Assembly (NCBI GenBank): GCA_018105865.1
Contig: CM030865.1
Coordinates: forward strand, 1,350,216 to 1,414,215
Reading direction: 5' to 3'
DNA length: 64,000 nucleotides
DNA from: Metaphire vulgaris
Lineage: Eukaryota; Annelida; Clitellata; Crassiclitellata; Megascolecidae
Position numbers and translations under genes: made by a program
In this document: positions 36,076 through 48,774 of the stretch, one piece after another
Numbering within the stretch: position 1 is the stretch's first letter
How the letters are laid out: the number at the start of each line of letters is the position of its first letter
Notes under the pieces: generated by a model
What the model was told of the DNA's origin: nothing
Database searches by the model: none
What the model saw: only the letters and a program-made list of their open reading frames with translations

Positions 36076-36168
36076 GAAGTTTGTGGTGAGAAAACCCACG
36101 AAGGCGATATATAAATTCAATGTAAATTATGCCTTACAATGAAGTCAGTTATAGTTAAATCGGTTCAC

Positions 36169-36174
36169 TTTATT
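36169..36174 (-). terminator. polyadenylation signal AATAAA for the ankyrin gene
   Basis: AATAAA on the minus strand, about 36 bases after the TAG stop of the ankyrin-repeat gene. A second AT-rich AATAAA-like stretch adjoins it. Confidence 0.6.
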
Positions 36175-36209
36175 TTTATTAATTTTCTGCTACACAAAAA
36201 CAAGGACAT

Positions 36210-38594
36210 CTAATCGATGAGCGGTCCTTTTACTTGCATAAGCACGTCGATGACGTCACGATTTCGTTTGCGCAGAGCGACCCCAAGCGGCGTAATTCCG
36301 ATCCCGTTCTCGAGGTTCACGTTGGCCCCGGCCTCGATCAGCATCGCCACGACCTCGGCCACCCCGGCCGCGCAGGCCGCGTGCAGGGCCGTGCTGGTCC
36401 CCCGGTCGGACCCGTTTACCGCGTCCGGGGGCGCCCCGGCCGCCAGCAGGGCCCCCACCGCCTCCACGTGACGGTTTTCCGCCGCCAGGTAAAGCGGCGT
36501 CGACCGCTTGACCGCGGTGACGGCGTTGTAGTCCGCCGCGTGAGAAAGTAGCACCTCGACGACGTCCGCGTGACCGTTTTTCGCCGCCAGGTGGAGCGGC
36601 GTCTCGCCGGTCTTTGACCTCGCATTGACCTCGGCGCCCCACTGCGTCAGGACGCCGATGACCTCTGCGTGACCTTCGGCCGAGGCCGCGTGCAGCGGCG
36701 ACCATCCGCCGGTCGTCTGCGCGTTTACGTCGACGTCGATGACGTCACGTCTCGCCCTCTCCATCACCATGGCGACGGCGGCGTCGCGACCGTTGGCGGC
36801 GGCGATGTAGACGGCGCCGACGCCGTCGTCGTCAAGGAGACGCGTGACGTCGGCGCCGTTGTCAAGGAGACACTGGACGATGTCCGTCTGGTCGTTCTGG
36901 CAGGCGACGTGGAGCGGGGTCCAGCCAAGCGATGACGTCACGTTGACCGCCGCGCCGTTTAGAACCAGGTAGCTGACCAGGTGATAGTGACCGTGATGAA
37001 CGGCCAGGTGGAGACAGGTCTCTCCCTTGGCGGTCACGGCGTTGACCGCCGCACCTGCCTTGACCAGCGCCGCGGCCGCTTCCACGGATCCACCGGTTCC
37101 CGCCACGTGCAGCGGTCTCCATCCGTCCCTTCCGGTCGCGGCGTCCACTTCCGCTCCCTTCTGGATCAGCACGTCCAGAACGGATCTGTTGCCGAACTGG
37201 GCGGCGATGTGGATGGGTGCGTACCCGTCGCAGTTCCTCCGGTTCTTGTCCGCCCCGGCGAGGACCAGGGCCACGGCGACGTCCCACGACGCCCCCCTGG
37301 CGGCCAGGTGAAGGGCCGTGCACCCGGTCTTATCGACGGCGTCCACGTCGATCCCGTCGAAGCTCCCGATCGCCTGGACGGGACGCAGGCGGTTACCGAG
37401 GACGGCGTAGTGCAGCGGGGTCCAGTCTCTCCTGACGTCCTTTGCGTTGGCGTCCAATGACGAATACCCGTAGAGCAGGTCGACCAACGACCTACCCGGG
37501 TCGATGGCCGCCAGGTGGCAGGGCGTGACCCCCGCGGTGGTCTTCTTGTTGATGTTGGCGCCCCGATCCAGTAGAAACCTGGACAGTTCCAGGTTCCTGT
37601 TGAAGATTGCGATATGCAGGGGGCTGTACCCCGCGTCTCCCTCGCCCATCCCCGCCACGGACCTGTGATCGGGGAGAAGAAGGGCCGCCAGCCCCTCGCC
37701 TCCTTCCTCCGTGTCGGCCGCCGTCGTCAGCGGGGACCATACGCCGTCCCGCATCGTCCCCACCTCGGCCCCGTGTTCCACCAGGGTCACCGCGACCGGT
37801 GCGTGACGGTTCTGAACGGCCAGGTAAAGCGGCGTGCTGCCGTCCCCGCTGCGCGCGTTCACCTTGGCGCCGACCTTGACCAGGTACTTAACCGTGTCCA
37901 CGTGACCGCTGGCGGCGGCGACGTGGAGTGGCGTCCATCCGTCGCGACGGTGCTGATCCACCGGATAGATCAGCATCTCAACGATCCTCAGCATCCCCTC
38001 CTGTGCCGCCAGGTAAATCGGCGTCGTCCCCTGGTCGGTCATCGCGTCCCTGATCGCCCCACCCCTCAGCAACGCCTGGACCAGCTCCGGTTTTCCCGTA
38101 CCGACCGCCAGATGCAGGGCCGTCCATCCCTCGGGACCGGCGGCGTTCACGTCCACCCCGAGCCCGACCAGCGCCTCGACCGCCCGCCGGGTCCCTCTCC
38201 GGACCGCCACCTGGAGCGGCGTCCACCCGTCCTGCGACCGGACGTTCAGATCCGCCCCGGCCCTCCTCAGCAGCTCCAGTATGTCGGCGCTGCCCCTGCG
38301 GGCGGCCGCATGGGCCACCGCCCAACCGTTGCCGTCCAGTGAATCCATCGGCAGCTGGAAGTCGAGGAAGAGACGGATGACGTCCGCCTGTCCGAGGTCG
38401 GCCGCCGAGGTGAGGGCCGTCCACCGACCGGTGTCCGACGACCAGGGTCGGGTGCAGAATTCGACCGACGCGTCCCGGTAGCGGAGAAGGATCCGACGGA
38501 TGTTACGGATGTCCTTCCTCCTCAGGTATTCCCTCAGCTTGGCGACGATCCTCTGCGTGGTCGGCTCGTCGAGCTCTAAGTCCTCGGGATCCAT
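36210..38594 (-). CDS. ankyrin-repeat protein, about 22 repeats
   Basis: An uninterrupted 794-codon frame begins at ATG 38594 (MDPEDLELDEPTTQRIV) and ends TAG at 36210. After a short helical leader it is almost entirely ankyrin repeats, about 22 of them, with the usual DGWTPLHVAAASGHVDTVKY pattern and GAxVNA turns (e.g. GETPLHLAAKNGHADVVEVL). No kinase, death, SOCS or membrane segment is visible. Ankyrin stacks bind other proteins; the partner cannot be inferred. Some repeats are irregular: the fifth is short, the eighth carries an Asp/Glu/Gly insert, and the tenth and eleventh are degenerate. A TCCTTAG acceptor-like sequence just before the ATG suggests a 5' untranslated intron. The coding DNA is GC- and CpG-rich and intronless, which fits a retrocopy, a large single exon or ancient transfer equally; splice evidence is lacking. 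Confidence 0.93.
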   Translation of the reverse strand: MDPEDLELDEPTTQRIVAKLREYLRRKDIRNIRRILLRYRDASVEFCTRPWSSDTGRWTALTSAADLGQADVIRLFLDFQLPMDSLDGNGWAVAHAAARRGSADILELLRRAGADLNVRSQDGWTPLQVAVRRGTRRAVEALVGLGVDVNAAGPEGWTALHLAVGTGKPELVQALLRGGAIRDAMTDQGTTPIYLAAQEGMLRIVEMLIYPVDQHRRDGWTPLHVAAASGHVDTVKYLVKVGAKVNARSGDGSTPLYLAVQNRHAPVAVTLVEHGAEVGTMRDGVWSPLTTAADTEEGGEGLAALLLPDHRSVAGMGEGDAGYSPLHIAIFNRNLELSRFLLDRGANINKKTTAGVTPCHLAAIDPGRSLVDLLYGYSSLDANAKDVRRDWTPLHYAVLGNRLRPVQAIGSFDGIDVDAVDKTGCTALHLAARGASWDVAVALVLAGADKNRRNCDGYAPIHIAAQFGNRSVLDVLIQKGAEVDAATGRDGWRPLHVAGTGGSVEAAAALVKAGAAVNAVTAKGETCLHLAVHHGHYHLVSYLVLNGAAVNVTSSLGWTPLHVACQNDQTDIVQCLLDNGADVTRLLDDDGVGAVYIAAANGRDAAVAMVMERARRDVIDVDVNAQTTGGWSPLHAASAEGHAEVIGVLTQWGAEVNARSKTGETPLHLAAKNGHADVVEVLLSHAADYNAVTAVKRSTPLYLAAENRHVEAVGALLAAGAPPDAVNGSDRGTSTALHAACAAGVAEVVAMLIEAGANVNLENGIGITPLGVALRKRNRDVIDVLMQVKGPLID

Positions 38595-38861
38595 CAACCT
38601 AAGGACAACGAGAAGTCTAAGAAATTCAATGAATAAACAATGCTGACGTCATCTAATCTTAAACTTCTATAGCGCCACTTCATAATGCACGGAAGCATCG
38701 TCCGATGGCACGCCAAATCATCACAATCACACAAGATCAAGGTCAAGGTCAAGTCCAGAATATAAGGCCGGACATTAACTAGATGACGGTCTATGGTGGA
38801 TAAGCCAAGTTAGCGAATAAATATAAACAGAGTCTAAAAATGATAAAAAAATATAATTGAT

Positions 38862-39165
<304 letters not shown>

Positions 39166-39696
39166 TAAAAATCGATGAATAGGCAATTCAATCCTTCTAA
39201 AATCCAGATATCGAGTGACAGTAATTTCAAACGAATATTAATAATTAGCGATGACAGTTCGCGGACCACGTGACGTAAAATGGCGTTGAATTGAGAGTGC
39301 ATATTAGCATAGTTTTATTACTGGCGTAGCCACGGGGGGGGGGTACGGGGGCACCCTCTTGATCTCAAATATCGATGTGCCACCCGATGTTCCTCCACCC
39401 TGGTTACCCCACTGAGTTTTAGAGCATGATTGGCAAAATATATATATTCCAATATCCTCAATCTTAATTTATATTTGTCCAACGTTAAAAGTGAGTTGTT
39501 TACCGTATATTATAATATTAAAACATTGCTAATGCAAAAATCAATGAACGATTCAAATTCTTCGCAGATCATTAGGCAGAGTTCTCCTTAGTTGCGTTTG
39601 ACTGTACACAGCTACTGTACATTCAAAGCGGCCGCCGATGAGTATCGAAATGAGCTAGAGCGGGTTTGCGTGTACAGTTCGAGACTTAATTCAAAC

Positions 39697-39989
39697 TCAA
39701 ACCGACATTCTCCGAGATTCTCTGGCGTAGGCCTGGTTCTTCCACGTATCCACGATGTCCTTTTCCAGTTTTCCACCGGAAGTTTCCAGTACCAGGCCAT
39801 CGTCTGTCGCCTCTTCCACGTTTCCAGACTCGTCGGTTTCTTCTTCTTCCAGCGATGACGTCACATCGCTTAACCTCGATGACGTCACAGTGGTCTCGAA
39901 TCCGCGCCGGAAACGACGAACGGCAGACGACTTCCGCTGAATGACGTCATCGTTTTCGAGCATCGCCTTTTTTGTTCTTGTTTCCGGTT
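39697..39989 (-). CDS. candidate C-terminal exon, acidic tail protein, function unknown
   Basis: A minus-strand frame of about 95 codons ends TGA at 39697-39699. It follows a plausible acceptor (CATCTCGCCTCAAG) and contains an in-frame ATG (ATG CTC GAA AAC). The sequence is ordinary and not repeat-derived: a basic patch (SSAVRRFRRGFETT), an acidic stretch (SSLEEEETDESGNVEE) and a charged end (DIVDTWKNQAYARESRRMSV). It lies upstream of the ankyrin gene on the same strand but has its own stop, so it is more likely the last exon of a separate gene. Two TGACGTCA octamers lie within the coding part. I recognise no family. Confidence 0.4.
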
Positions 39990-40432
39990 CTTGAGGCGAG
40001 ATGTGAAATTTCACCGTTCGAAAAGTGAAACCTTAGATAAGTCTAAGTTTTCTAACATTCTGATGAGGCTACTTTTTACCCATTGCCTTGCTAAAGTCCA
40101 AATGCTTAAAATGTTCCTTGCAGCCCGAGGCCATATGCAAGCCTGTGTCTACAGACGCCAGAAGTACCGGTGTTGAATTCTGGACTATTTTACAGCGTGT
40201 TCCCAAGAAAAACGGCGATGCTTCTATAGTGGACGGGCGGAACAGGTCTATTTCTAGGATTGTCAATTTGGGGGGGGGGTCGGTGAATTCTGGGGTCCCC
40301 TGCCAAAAAAGTCTGACAAGCAAATAAAAATGTTATCCCATAGCTGAGATTGGATGGGGGATTGGAGGGGTGTCGGTCTGAAATTGGGGTGTTGGGAAGG
40401 GGGGGTGATAAGGGGTGTAAAAATATCCCTGT

Positions 40433-40556
40433 GGCGGAAGATGGCAGAGTGGGTTACGTGCTGGAGCGGCAGACCAACGAAGTGGGGTTCAAGCCCCGTT
40501 AGCGTCCTCCGTTAGTGGCTTTTAGACAGACAGCAATGCCTCCTAAGCCACTTTCA
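40433..40556 (+). mobile_element. tRNA-derived SINE, copy 1
   Basis: The A-box-like TGGCAGAGTGG and B-box GGTTCAAGCCC are about 45 bases apart, in the order and spacing of a long-arm tRNA. The tail is AGACAGCAATGCCTCCTAAGC. Close to the copy at 60607-60712 (reverse), which has GGCAGAGTGGGTTGCGTGC and GGGTTCAAGTCC. No clean acceptor stem, so not a functional tRNA gene. Confidence 0.75.
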
Positions 40557-41319
40557 ATAACGGTCTACTATAGAGGTCGTTTTCCAAATTGTTTTCCTCA
40601 ACAACATTTAAACACAACGCACGACTAGATTTTCGACTTGGAATGCCACATTAAAGTCCAAATTCGCAAAACAATATGGTTTCAATTTAAGTTTATGCGG
40701 CGTTTAGAGGCCACATTTTAAAATGGAGTTTTTGAAAATTATTACGCAGTTAAAATAGGCAGTCTTTTTTAGGCTCGTGGTGTAGCGATCCGCTTACAAC
40801 GCGTTGCTAAGATACGACTCTTACACACGGAGTACTTGACTTAGACAAGTAATTAATAAAGATACTAGCAGTAATTTAGCGCCTTCTTTGTGCACTATAG
40901 CTACATGTTCTGTCTTTGCCCACAGGGGCTGTCCATTAATTACGTCAACAAAATAATCAACGGACAGTCCCACTGGAGTGGAAGGTCTAAGCATAAAGAG
41001 TGCTCAAAATATCAAGCGCTATATCAAATGCACTCAGTCCATGTCACTAATTAAGTTGACCCATAATCAATTAATACCGTAAATATTCAAGCTTGTCCTA
41101 AATATTACCAACAGCTGTGTGCGTGCTTTCTCTTTGAAGAACTGTTTCTTAATAATGAAGGTACGAAGGTACGTTGAAAGAACTAATGATTCCACGTGGT
41201 GCTTCCATGCGACGTAGTGTGGCGCCAACTGGCGATTGAAACGGAAAGACAATTTAACAGGTGTCTGTTCAAATCGTCATGACTTTTGGTTTGGGTTCGT
41301 TGAGGTGTGTAGCCGTGTA

Positions 41320-41495
41320 CAGTGGCGTCGCCAGGAATTTTTGGTTAGGGGGCAAAAGGGGCTAGCGTCCATCCCTAACCCTCTCCGCAGAAAACTTTCT
41401 CACCGGATTTGCGCGAATCTGGTAGGTGGTCTGTGGCAGGTTGGGGAGGGGGGAGCAGTTGCCGCATTTGCCCCACCCCCGTGGCGACGCTAATG
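41320..41495. mobile_element. hAT-like element, family D, copy 1
   Basis: Starts CAGTGGCGTCGCCAGGAATT and ends CCCGTGGCGACGCTAATG. It shares TTTCTCACCGGATTTGCGCG with the copies at 59932 and 60420. No matching 8-bp flanks found. Confidence 0.65.
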
Positions 41496-41508
41496 TTAGA
41501 ACGCCTCC

Positions 41509-41790
41509 ACCATGACAACCCCCGTCATTCCATAATGCTAATAGCGCATAAGATTTGTGCAAATTCAACCGCATTTTTGAAACTTACTTCGTCCTGTTAG
41601 AGATCGATTTCAAGAACCATATTGACCGACTATCTTTAGCATCCTTTAGTACATCGATATCAATCGCTATTGCAAACATAGGCCATCACCTTCTCCATTT
41701 AAAACGGTTCATCCATGACAACCCCCGTCATTCCATAATGCTAATAATGCATAGAATTTGTGCATATTCAACTGCATTGTTGAAAGTTAA
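41509..41790. repeat. direct duplication of about 75 bp
   Basis: CATGACAACCCCCGTCATTC followed by CATAATGCTAATA is present at 41511 and again at 41714, with about 75 bp of similarity each time and about 125 bp between. Confidence 0.8.
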
Positions 41791-41887
41791 CCGTGACCAT
41801 TGTGTTTTTTGCCCCCTTTAATAACATTCTGCCGGCGCCCGTGCATTGCCTATTGCTTGCTAATCGAATCGCACTGCCGTCTTTGTG

Positions 41888-42661
41888 CAGTGACGTAGCC
41901 AAGATTTTATGTTTGGGGGGGGGCTGAAGCCCAAGATTCAACCCCTTCCTTCTCCACCCATTCTCCCGCGTTAGACGCTCCCCGGCCCCATTGGAATGGG
42001 GGTTCGGGAGTTTCTCCCCCGACATTTTTTTTGAAATCGTAGATGCTCCTGCGTGTGTTTTAGAGCATTTTAGACATAAAATCACAGGTCTGGTATCAAT
42101 AGGTTCCATGTCTGTAATTTCTTATTTTAGGTACTACACACTTTGGACCTCAGTTTAACGATATTTTGTAAGTAAATGAAAGTCCTGCCGAATATCTTGT
42201 GGAATGGCTAGTAGAGCGATAGAGGGGAAGAGTCGTGTATTAAGATATCTGGTTCACTATACAACAGGTTTTATAGCCATCAAAAACAAGTTTTATAATT
42301 AATTCGCTCTGTTAGAGAAGCCTATTGAAGGTCTGTTAAATAGAAGGTATATAGGCCCTAGATATGTAAAAATCTAATCGATTTGAAGAAATTCTCCCAC
42401 AAAATCCACATTTTCCTCTTGTTCCATCTTCATAGCTTTAACTTCTGCAAGAATAATCAATAATATGTTTCTCAATTTCGCTCTACAGCGCTCGAAATAG
42501 AGCACTTACAGCCATGGGTGCTGATCACTCAAGACTGCACTAACTGCACCAACAAAACTTTTCAGCCCGCAACACCATATGGACTTGAATTCATTTGGGT
42601 GGGCTAGCTTCATGTTTGGAGGGGCTCAACCCCCCCAAGCCCATGCCTAGCTACGTCCTTG
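41888..42661. mobile_element. possible hAT-like element, family F, with blocks B and A inside
   Basis: Bounded by CAGTGACGTAGCCAAG and CCTAGCTACGTCCTTG, with flanks TCTTTGTG and TCTCGGTG (6 of 8 match). Contains block B (42175-42282) and block A (42298-42516), which are also found near 6064-6590 in reverse order. No transposase frame. Confidence 0.5.
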
Positions 42662-43149
42662 TCTCGGTGTTTTCTGGAGTTATATAGCGCATTTTTGCTT
42701 ACATTAAATTGCTGGGTAGAGGTGGTCGCGGATTTTCCAACGCGCTACATAAACGCCTAAAAGCCTCGTTCTCGATCGGGGCGCCGGAACTGACGTCACG
42801 CGCGCAAATTAAATTTCCAAAACCGCCATCCATCAACAGACGGCAGGGCAGGGCAGGCCCGTCACGTGACCAAATCAACGGTAATTCGCGCAAGGCGCGG
42901 CCCCGCTCGCTAGCGGAATGGGGGGGGGGGGTGGGCCGGACATTTCGAAATCTCGGGGGCTTATCCCTCGGTAAACGGTCTCCAGTCTGCCCACCCTCTC
43001 CCTCTCCCACACCCACTTCCCACCCGACGTCGAAGAAAACGACCACAAAATTAATTTCCAGCGTTTTCCGGAGAAACGCGACGGTCCCCGGTCCGTTGTC
43101 ATGGCGACCAAATTTGTCATTCTGCGGGGATTACACCGATGTCGGAGAG

Positions 43150-43275
43150 AGACAGACAGACGGACAGACATACATACATACAGACAGACAGACAGACAGA
43201 CAGACAGAGAGTGAGAGAGTGAGAGAGAGTGTGAGAGAGTGTGTGGGAGAGAGAGAGAGAGAGAGAGAGAGAAGA
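43150..43275. repeat. (GACA)n and (GA)n arrays
   Basis: GACA with TACA units, then GAGAGTGAGAGA repeats. Confidence 0.93.
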
Positions 43276-43596
43276 CTGACTGAAAAATGATTTACGTCAT
43301 TCACGGAGGAGAAGGAGGAGGAGGAGGATAGACTAGTTCCTCTACCAGTCGCTAGGTTTCTCGTATTCGATCGCCGAATGGAGACGCGAATGCGCTACAT
43401 AAATTTATTTATCCCCCTCTCCTTTCTGGAACAGCAACATCCCTTGGGAAGAAGCGACGGACGCCACAGATATCTGATACGATTTCGTCTCCTCCTGTGG
43501 TTTTTTGTTCACGTATCTATTATTGTTATGCATCAGAGTTTATGCAAATCAGTTATCTGAGATATCTGGCGCTATATAAATAAGAAAAATCAAAAT

Positions 43597-43620
43597 CTCA
43601 CATCATCATCATCATCATCG

Positions 43621-43674
<54 letters not shown>

Positions 43675-43706
43675 CCATCTTCATTTATTATTATTATTAT
43701 TATTAT

Positions 43707-43771
<65 letters not shown>

Positions 43772-43860
43772 TTGTCATCATCATCATCATCGTCGTCGTC
43801 AACATCATCATCAGCAGCAGCAATGACCAAGATGATGAGGAAGAGGATGAGGAGGATTAG
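43597..43860. repeat. compound (ATC)(ATT)(TAG)(ATC) array
   Basis: ATC at 43600-43672, ATT at 43686-43708, TAG at 43709-43770, then ATC, CGT and GAG-type triplets to about 43860. Confidence 0.95.
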
Positions 43861-44782
43861 GAGGCTGACGTCTTAACAACAAAATAAATAATTTGAAAAA
43901 AGGTTTTAGAAAACCAGTCCACCCTGTGCTACAGTATTATTGATTCAATTATGCGCCCTATATAACAAGCGGCGACCACCAAAGCGCCATATAAATTCGC
44001 GAGATTCTACATACTTGCTATCATAATTTTTATAAATGGCATCGCTATATAACTCTGTACCCATCTATGCGTGCATTTTCTTTCTTTCTTTCTGTCTATC
44101 TGTCTGCCTGTCTAAGGAATTTGCTTCCCCCCCCAAAAAAAAATCAATCTTCGCAAGTACGTATTCCTTCCGCTGCTCCTTCCTTCGAGGGGCCCGGGGG
44201 GCCCCCGTCGACCGGACCCCAAAGGGGGCCCGAATCCCTCCCATCCGGGTTCCTAATCTCATTCGCGCCCGTCGACCGATTGCCAACCGCCCTAAATTAA
44301 TTCATCCACCCCCGCCTCGCCTCTCCCACCCCCGCCCCCACCCCTCCTACCGATCTCAGCTACGTCCGCGCGCATGCGCACTGGAACGACGCCCGACCGA
44401 CCGACCGGCCAGCCGGCCGACGTCCTCTATTATCGCCCAGTTATACACGGACGGCAAATTAGATTTCTGGCCCGGACCGATGCTGTATATTGGAGAAACA
44501 TTCGAATGCACTTATACGGTATAAGGCCGAGCCGATACGGCATGAGGCCGATTCGAAATGGAACGGTTATCTCGTCTCTTTGAGCGAAATCGAAACGGAA
44601 ATTGCAGAGAAATACAACCCAAAGACCATAAGGGGTCACCACCACCACCACCCCCTCAACCCAACCCTATCGGCCCCCTTCCTCCGCCAACAGATTTCTT
44701 CATTCCGAAATCTCTTAGGATCAAAGGAGTGTGAACGGTCAGAGCTTTTCGATTATATCCTTGTCCACGTTCAAATCAATGT

Positions 44783-44895
<113 letters not shown>

Positions 44896-45129
44896 AAGGG
44901 ACAAAATTACTAACCTGATATCATAAACTATAGCGCATAGCCAATTTGTTCGTGGGGGGGGTGTGCAGCGTAAGTTACCAGCCTCGTTCTGGCGCCGGCC
45001 ACTGGCCCCGCCTCGTTTCTGTGCCCTCGGTTATTTACCATTTATATAGCGCGGTAGTTTCTCTCGTAGCGAACGAGGGTGGGATTGCTCTGATTTCCTC
45101 GGGGGCTTCTCCTGCGGACGACCCAAGTT

Positions 45130-45265
45130 AAATCTCTGTCTATGTCCGTCTCTGCCTGTGTGCCTGTCCCGTCCCCGTCTCTGTCTCTGTTTATATGCAT
45201 CGGTCTGTGTGTGTCTGTCTGTGTGTCTGCCTGTCTGTCTCTGTCTCTGTCTGTCTGTCTGTCTG

Positions 45266-45312
<47 letters not shown>
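45130..45312. repeat. (TGTC)/(TGTG) and (CT)n array
   Basis: Imperfect TGTC, TGTG and TCTG repeats, then pure CT at 45268-45312. Confidence 0.93.
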
Positions 45313-45316
<4 letters not shown>

Positions 45317-45479
45317 ACATCATGCATATTCATATTTATCATATTCATCGTCATCGAACTCCCCCTGGCGGTCGTTAGCGAAACGATTCTGCGTCTTGTT
45401 CAGTCAGCTTCTCGCTACGGCGTTTTCTTCGAACGAGACCAGACGACCATATCTCCACGACGGAGGATCTTGTGGCGCC

Positions 45480-45768
45480 ATAGAAGTTCCCAGCGGTGCT
45501 GTTTTGCTTGTGAAACCTACTTTTTTTGGTAAAAGACTAGTAAAACTAACCGGGGATGACCTTTTTTGCTTGTCAACCTATTTTTCGGTAAAAATGTAGT
45601 AAACGAGGGATAAAATTCCCTTTTTTCAAGCATTTTTCGCCTTTTCGGCAAATTTTAGTGATTTTCCTCTTCTATTTTCACCCCCCCCACAACTTTCAAT
45701 TAAGTCATTCACCCCACCCTACCCCCTCCCACCCCCACCCCAACCAAAACATCTTGGAACCGCCACTG
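45480..45768. mobile_element. hAT family B-like partial copy
   Basis: Ends CATCTTGGAACCGCCACTG at 45768, as in family B, and contains GATGACCTTTTTTGCTTGTC twice in variant form. The other end is not recognisable. Confidence 0.55.
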
Positions 45769-45779
45769 CAGCGCAGAGA

Positions 45780-46980
45780 CAGAGACAGAGATGAACAAGG
45801 TATATACTATATATAGTTAGGACTAGAAAAGTGTCGTGAATATAAGCCAGGCGGGTATCCGTTGAGCGAAATTTAGTGCAGGCGGATTGTCGAGCGTTTA
45901 TAAGTGTAGAGAATTGTTTGAAAGTTGTTCCGAATGATTAGTTGTCGGTCTTTTAAAATGAAATTAAATTTTATTTCGCCGAATATACAATCCGACGTGA
46001 AAATATAATTCTTCTTCTGCTTAATTAATTGCTTGATTTAGATCTTAGACTAATCGGAAACCCCAAACTGTTTCAACGCAGCTTTGAACGTAGGCGTTGG
46101 GTCCCGGTTTCCCCGCCGGATAAGACTTCTACCCAGCCTAAATTATTTCAAAACCCAGCGGCTGGAAGGCAAACCTGCCCTCCCAACCCCCAACCCCCAC
46201 CCCGTCTGGTCAAAGCTATTCGTTAAAATACTAGTGTCAATAGCTCTTCGCCCTGACAGTCAGCGACAGTGGTACTTGAAGCCGGCTTCAAAACTCAAAG
46301 TACCACTTGAGATCATACGAATGCGATTCTTCTATAGCGGTACATGTACTAGAAGGGTGGGGTGGCGGGGAGGTCTTAAAAACGGGCGTAATACGAAAAT
46401 ATCGACTAGTACATTAGTTCAGATTTGACCTGGATCTTTAATTATTTGGATTTGGTGTGTCATCGGTTGATGCTCCTGTGCGTTATGAAGTGGCGCTATA
46501 GAAGTTTAAGATTAGATTAAGTACCGCCCCCAAAGTACAGATCACTCGGAGACGGCAGATGGTACGCGGTGGATGAACTGCTTCTGATGAACCATGAGAA
46601 CTATTTTCCATTCGCTGGAAAACAAAGCGGAAAATGGAAGAGATTTATCTGCGTATCTATCGGTACAAGATTCGCTACCCTGGCATAGAACACCCCCCAC
46701 CCACCTTCCCCCACACTCCCCATTACCGCTCTTCTCCTACCCACCCACCCACCCACCCACCCACCCCCAGCATACATTAATTTTCGCTTCTTCTAAAATA
46801 CAAACAGACTTAAGCCTCGCAAGATGAATCAATCCATACATTAGTCCGGCTGATGATCTTGGCAGCCACCCCCCCCCACCCCCAGATGAATTTTCTACTC
46901 CTGAGTGGCCGGAGGGAGGGAGGGGGAAAGAGACGTGGCGGTCCGACGCTTAATAAAGCCGAAATCGCGGCTGATTAGCT
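45780..46980. other. no gene seen
   Basis: Mixed unique DNA with GGCGCTATAGAAG at 46493, a (CCCA)n run at 46738-46766 and C-rich stretches. No coding frame of quality. Confidence 0.5.
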
Positions 46981-46999
46981 GGTGATCATCGGAGCGAGG

Positions 47000-47680
47000 G
47001 GCGACCCGATCTTTGGCAAGGGGAGGGACCGAGGGAAGAAGGAAGGGGAGGGGAGGAGGGGTCCGGGTAAAAAATCAACCGAGGGAAAAAGTGGAAGCAG
47101 TGACCCCGAAGAAGGGAGAAAGAAAGAAAGCGAGAGAGAGAGAAAGAGAGAGAGAGAGAGACTGGGAAAGGTCGGCGTATTATGGAAACACAATGGAGTA
47201 AAGAAAGCGGATTGGGGGGGGGGTCGTCTGATCGTAAGGCACCGCTCTGGGCCCGGGTGCGCCGGGGGAATAGATCCGCGGAGGCTCTCGACGCGACGGG
47301 GCGAGAGAGAGAGAGAGGGGGGAAAGACCGCCGGCAAGAAAAGGGAAGCCGATGGCGGAAAGGAAGGGTCGGACTGAGAGGGGGAGAGGGAGAGGAGAGA
47401 GAAGAGGAGAGGGGGCCGGGGGATGACGCAAAATACACAGAGCGGCGCCAGACGGACAACAAGACCGAAGAAAAGAGAATAAGAAAATGGGGAGGGAGAG
47501 GGGAGAGGGAGAGGGAGAGGGGAGAGGGGAGAGGGAGAGGGATGTACTGGTAGACAGAGAACGAAAGTTCCTGCGAGTACGCAGCAGTTGGGAGGAGTAA
47601 ACAAAGGAGGAGGAGGAGGAGGAGGAAGAAGAAGAAGGAGGGGTATGACGTTATCGGCCTCATAATCTCCTTTCATTCCA
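47000..47680. repeat. purine-rich strand (GGGAGA, GAGG, AAGAA)
   Basis: About 650 bp of strongly purine-biased + strand. It leaves minus-strand frames open for over 200 codons as Leu/Pro/Ser-rich sequence. I judge these to be composition artefacts. Confidence 0.8.
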
Positions 47681-47748
47681 TTCCATTCCATCATGGAGGC
47701 TTGTCTTTCGGTCGGGTACAAATGTGCGATCTTATCGCAATAATACTC

Positions 47749-48109
<361 letters not shown>

Positions 48110-48119
48110 CACCCGAGGT

Positions 48120-48770
48120 CAAACAGTTCGATATGCAGAGTGATATTAGAGGAAATGCAGAGTAGCACATTCGCTTCTCTGTCTCATTGGTCTGTTTGAG
48201 GCATAAGCATTCCACAGTGAACCTTCTAATATTATGCACATTCCTATATCTATGGTCCTCCTCTTGTTCGCCGGAATTTCCCACCATAGATATCTTCTTT
48301 GGCCGGTTTCAAATGTCTGTCGTATTTTCCTAGAACATCTGCAGAGGTCATTGACGCTTCGGGGTCAAAAGGTCAAGCACTCGAGATGTCCCGCGTTACA
48401 AATAATAGGGGTTCAGTTTTCCCTTATTATCGCCCGTCCCTTCCCTCGCGACGCGCCATCTATCGGCAATAAGACACGAACTGAACTCAACGTTAGATTG
48501 TAAGAGATCCTAAGAGACCCCATGAGTTTTCGCCACCCAGTCCCCTCCCGCCACTCACCCCCCCACAATCATCGACGGTGCCCCAAAGGGTCGGCTAAAT
48601 TTTCTGACGAAATTTGACCGGGGTAGGGGTCGTAATTTTTACCTCCCCCAATTTTTTTTGGGGAGGGGATTTCAAATCTTTATTGTTCTGTGCAAATTGG
48701 ATATCGAAATGCAGGACAGAAATGGCAGTGGGTCTTTGGTAACCGAAAATGACCCACGTATTGTTGACCG
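48120..48770. other. no gene seen
   Basis: Unique-looking DNA. An 89-codon frame from 48234 has no recognisable domain and no splice or codon support. Confidence 0.5.
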
Positions 48771-48774
48771 GTTT

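Noticed and set aside
38594..38620. An upstream TTG codon as the ankyrin start
   Set aside because: The frame is open one codon further, but ATG at 38594 is the first normal start and follows an acceptor-like AG.
40433..40510. Possible tRNA gene
   Set aside because: A and B boxes are present but no closed acceptor stem; the tail and a second copy show it is a SINE.
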